Assembly (NCBI GenBank): GCA_035630195.1
Contig: DASQLD010000521.1
Coordinates: 1 to 17,874, forward strand
Reading direction: 5' to 3'
DNA: 17,874 bases
DNA from: DASQDN01 sp035630195
Lineage (GTDB): Bacteria; Acidobacteriota; Terriglobia; Bryobacterales; Bryobacteraceae
Both the position numbers and the translations under genes were made by a program. Shown piece after piece: positions 16,361 through 17,874 of this stretch; position 1 is the first letter of the stretch, and each line of letters starts with the position of its first letter. The notes below the pieces were generated by a model that was not told the origin of the DNA, ran no database searches, and saw nothing but the letters and a program-made list of their open reading frames with translations.

Positions 16361-17874
16361 ATGGCGCAACCAGCACTGAAACATTCGCGCTCGACTCGCA
16401 AGCCCATGAGTCTTTCGATGAAGATACTCATCGGCCTCTGCGGCGGCATTCTCTGCGGGCTGTTTTTTGGAGAGTATGCGCGGGGAGTGGGTGTCATCGG
16501 CGACGTGTTCGTTGGCCTCCTGCAGATGACGGTGCTGCCCTATATCGTCGCATCGCTGATCGCCAATATCGGACGCTTGTCACTCGAACAAAGCCGGAAA
16601 CTTTTGCTTGTGGGAGGGAGCCTCCTCGCCTTTTTCCTTGCGCTCGGATGCGTCACTCTGCTTGTGATCCCGCTGTCCTTTCCAGAACTGCCGTCTGCTG
16701 CTTTTTTCAGCCGGAGCACGATCGACACGCGGGAACCACTCGATTTGGTGGGGCTGTTTGTCCCGACTAACCCATTTCAGTCACTCGCCTCCGGAACCAT
16801 CCCGGCCATAGTGCTATTTTCCATCGCTGTCGGAATCGGTCTGATCCCGCTCAAGAACAAAACCGAAGTGATCAGAATGCTTGACACTGTCACGGACGCG
16901 CTGGTGCAGGTGAATAAAGTCGCTATCAATTTCACGCCGGTCGGTGTCTTCGGTATCACCGCGTCGGCGGCCGGCACGATGACCTTCGAAGAGATCGGCA
17001 GGTTGGAAGCTTACCTGCTTTCCTATACGGTTGCTGCTGTGGTGTTGACGTTTTTTATCCTGCCCGGAATCGTGGCCGCCCTAACGCCTTTCAAGTTTCG
17101 TGACGTGTTCCGTGTTTCGAAAGACACGCTTCTATTGATCTTCGTGACGGGCAAGATCATTCTCGTCATGCCGCAAATGATCGAGAATGTGAAAGAGTTG
17201 TTCCGGACGAGAACGACCCTCGACGCCGACGGCAAATTTCCCGAAGCCGATATTATCGTGCCGCTAATCTACCCTTTTCCAAACCTCGGGACTTTCGTCA
17301 TCTTCATGTTCATCCCGTTCACGGCTTGGTTTGTCGGGAATCCGATGGATGCCAGTAATTACCCGGTCTTTCTCGGCGCAACTCTTCTCGTCTCATTTGT
17401 AGCTCCCGTGATCGGCATCCCGTTTCTCCTCGATCTGTTGAAACTGCCAAATGACATGTTCCACCTTTTCGTGGTTTCGAGCGTCTACACTGACCGCGTA
17501 CGCGTGGTGCTCGGAGGAATGCATGTATTTGTCTTCGCCGTTCTGGCTGTGGCCGCTTTCCATGGCCTCCTCCGTATTTACTGGAATCGGGCGGTTGGGT
17601 ATGCTGTCGGATCGCTGGCGCTAGCGGCGATCTCCGCGTTCGGCGTACATGCTTTCCTCGGCAAAACACTGGAGGGGTCTTATACCAAAGACAGGGTTAT
17701 CGTGGGAATGCAGTTGCTCGAAAGACCTGCCGAATCCGGTGTGCTTGCAGCGGCCGGCCCGAATCCGGAGCCGCTCAAACCCGGCGAGAACCTTGTCGAC
17801 CGTGTCCGTCGCCGGGGAGTTCTGCGGTTCGGATATGATTTGCAGAGAATCCCCTTCTGTTTTCCGAACTCGCG
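16361..17874 (+). CDS. SDF-fold (dicarboxylate symporter-like) membrane protein fused to a solute-binding domain, C-terminus beyond window
   Basis: Open from ATG 16361 to the right edge, 504 residues visible. Residues about 18-400 follow the sodium:dicarboxylate symporter (SDF/DAACS) fold: MKILIGLCGGILCGLFFGEY, LLQMTVLPYIVASLI, FVPTNPFQSLASGTIPAIVL, INFTPVGVFGI. The transport core is degenerate: where the family has a Ser-rich HP1 loop the chain reads FVTGKIILVMPQ (about 261-271), the NMDG motif of TM7 is PNLG (307-310), and in TM8 only the Asp and Arg of TDRVR remain. A further hydrophobic segment (about 414-434) would put the C-terminus in the periplasm, where ENLVDRVRRRGVLRFGYD begins like a family-3 (amino-acid-type) solute-binding protein. 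No clear ribosome site precedes the ATG; the frame is closed by TGA at 16346. It may be a receptor-like or altered transporter. Function is inferred. Confidence 0.85.
   Translation, partial: MAQPALKHSRSTRKPMSLSMKILIGLCGGILCGLFFGEYARGVGVIGDVFVGLLQMTVLPYIVASLIANIGRLSLEQSRKLLLVGGSLLAFFLALGCVTLLVIPLSFPELPSAAFFSRSTIDTREPLDLVGLFVPTNPFQSLASGTIPAIVLFSIAVGIGLIPLKNKTEVIRMLDTVTDALVQVNKVAINFTPVGVFGITASAAGTMTFEEIGRLEAYLLSYTVAAVVLTFFILPGIVAALTPFKFRDVFRVSKDTLLLIFVTGKIILVMPQMIENVKELFRTRTTLDADGKFPEADIIVPLIYPFPNLGTFVIFMFIPFTAWFVGNPMDASNYPVFLGATLLVSFVAPVIGIPFLLDLLKLPNDMFHLFVVSSVYTDRVRVVLGGMHVFVFAVLAVAAFHGLLRIYWNRAVGYAVGSLALAAISAFGVHAFLGKTLEGSYTKDRVIVGMQLLERPAESGVLAAAGPNPEPLKPGENLVDRVRRRGVLRFGYDLQRIPFCFPNS

Overview
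The window reads as a chromosomal segment from a Gram-negative soil-type bacterium, most likely an Acidobacteriota member. That is inferred from gene types only: a DNA-binding/transmembrane/beta-propeller protein, a lipoprotein-type RND adaptor encoded directly behind its TetR regulator, a vanadium haloperoxidase and a two-gene PTS. No rRNA, tRNA, transposase, integrase or CRISPR array was found. Outer-membrane proteins (a LamB porin, an RND pump) show a diderm envelope.

Layout. (1) Bases 1-3263, minus strand: an efflux operon read from right to left, TetR regulator, lipoprotein membrane-fusion adaptor, RND permease. The permease runs off the left edge. TetR and adaptor overlap by ATGA, and an inverted-repeat operator candidate lies upstream of tetR. 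(2) Bases 3264-3985: about 720 bases with no credible gene but two clear inverted repeats. (3) Bases 3986-6154, minus: a one-component regulator with an OmpR/CadC-type DNA-binding head, one membrane segment and a TolB-like propeller. (4) Bases 6454-7794, plus, divergent from it: an exported vanadium-dependent haloperoxidase with all vanadate ligands. (5) Bases 8014-15922, minus: a sugar operon that encodes a complete glucose-type phosphotransferase relay in two polypeptides (EIIA-HPr-EI, then PtsG-like EIIC-EIIB with a second EIIB-like domain), then a LamB maltoporin, then a GH15 glucoamylase/trehalase-like enzyme. Junctions inside the first three genes are 5 bases or an overlap. (6) Bases 16361-17874, plus, divergent from the PTS operon and cut by the right edge: an SDF-fold (glutamate/dicarboxylate symporter) membrane domain that continues into the start of a family-3 solute-binding protein.

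How the genes may work together: the LamB porin would admit glucose or alpha-glucosides through the outer membrane, PtsG would take up and phosphorylate glucose using phosphate from the fused EIIA-HPr-EI protein, and the GH15 enzyme (no visible signal peptide) would split alpha-glucosides in the cytoplasm. The efflux operon and the haloperoxidase/regulator pair look like independent units.

The most unusual items are the terminal SDF-SBP fusion, whose SDF part has lost the Ser-rich HP1 motif, the NMDG motif and the TM8 Asn/Asp ion-site residues, and the extra EIIB domain on PtsG, which keeps its cysteine but has one additional residue in the phosphate loop.
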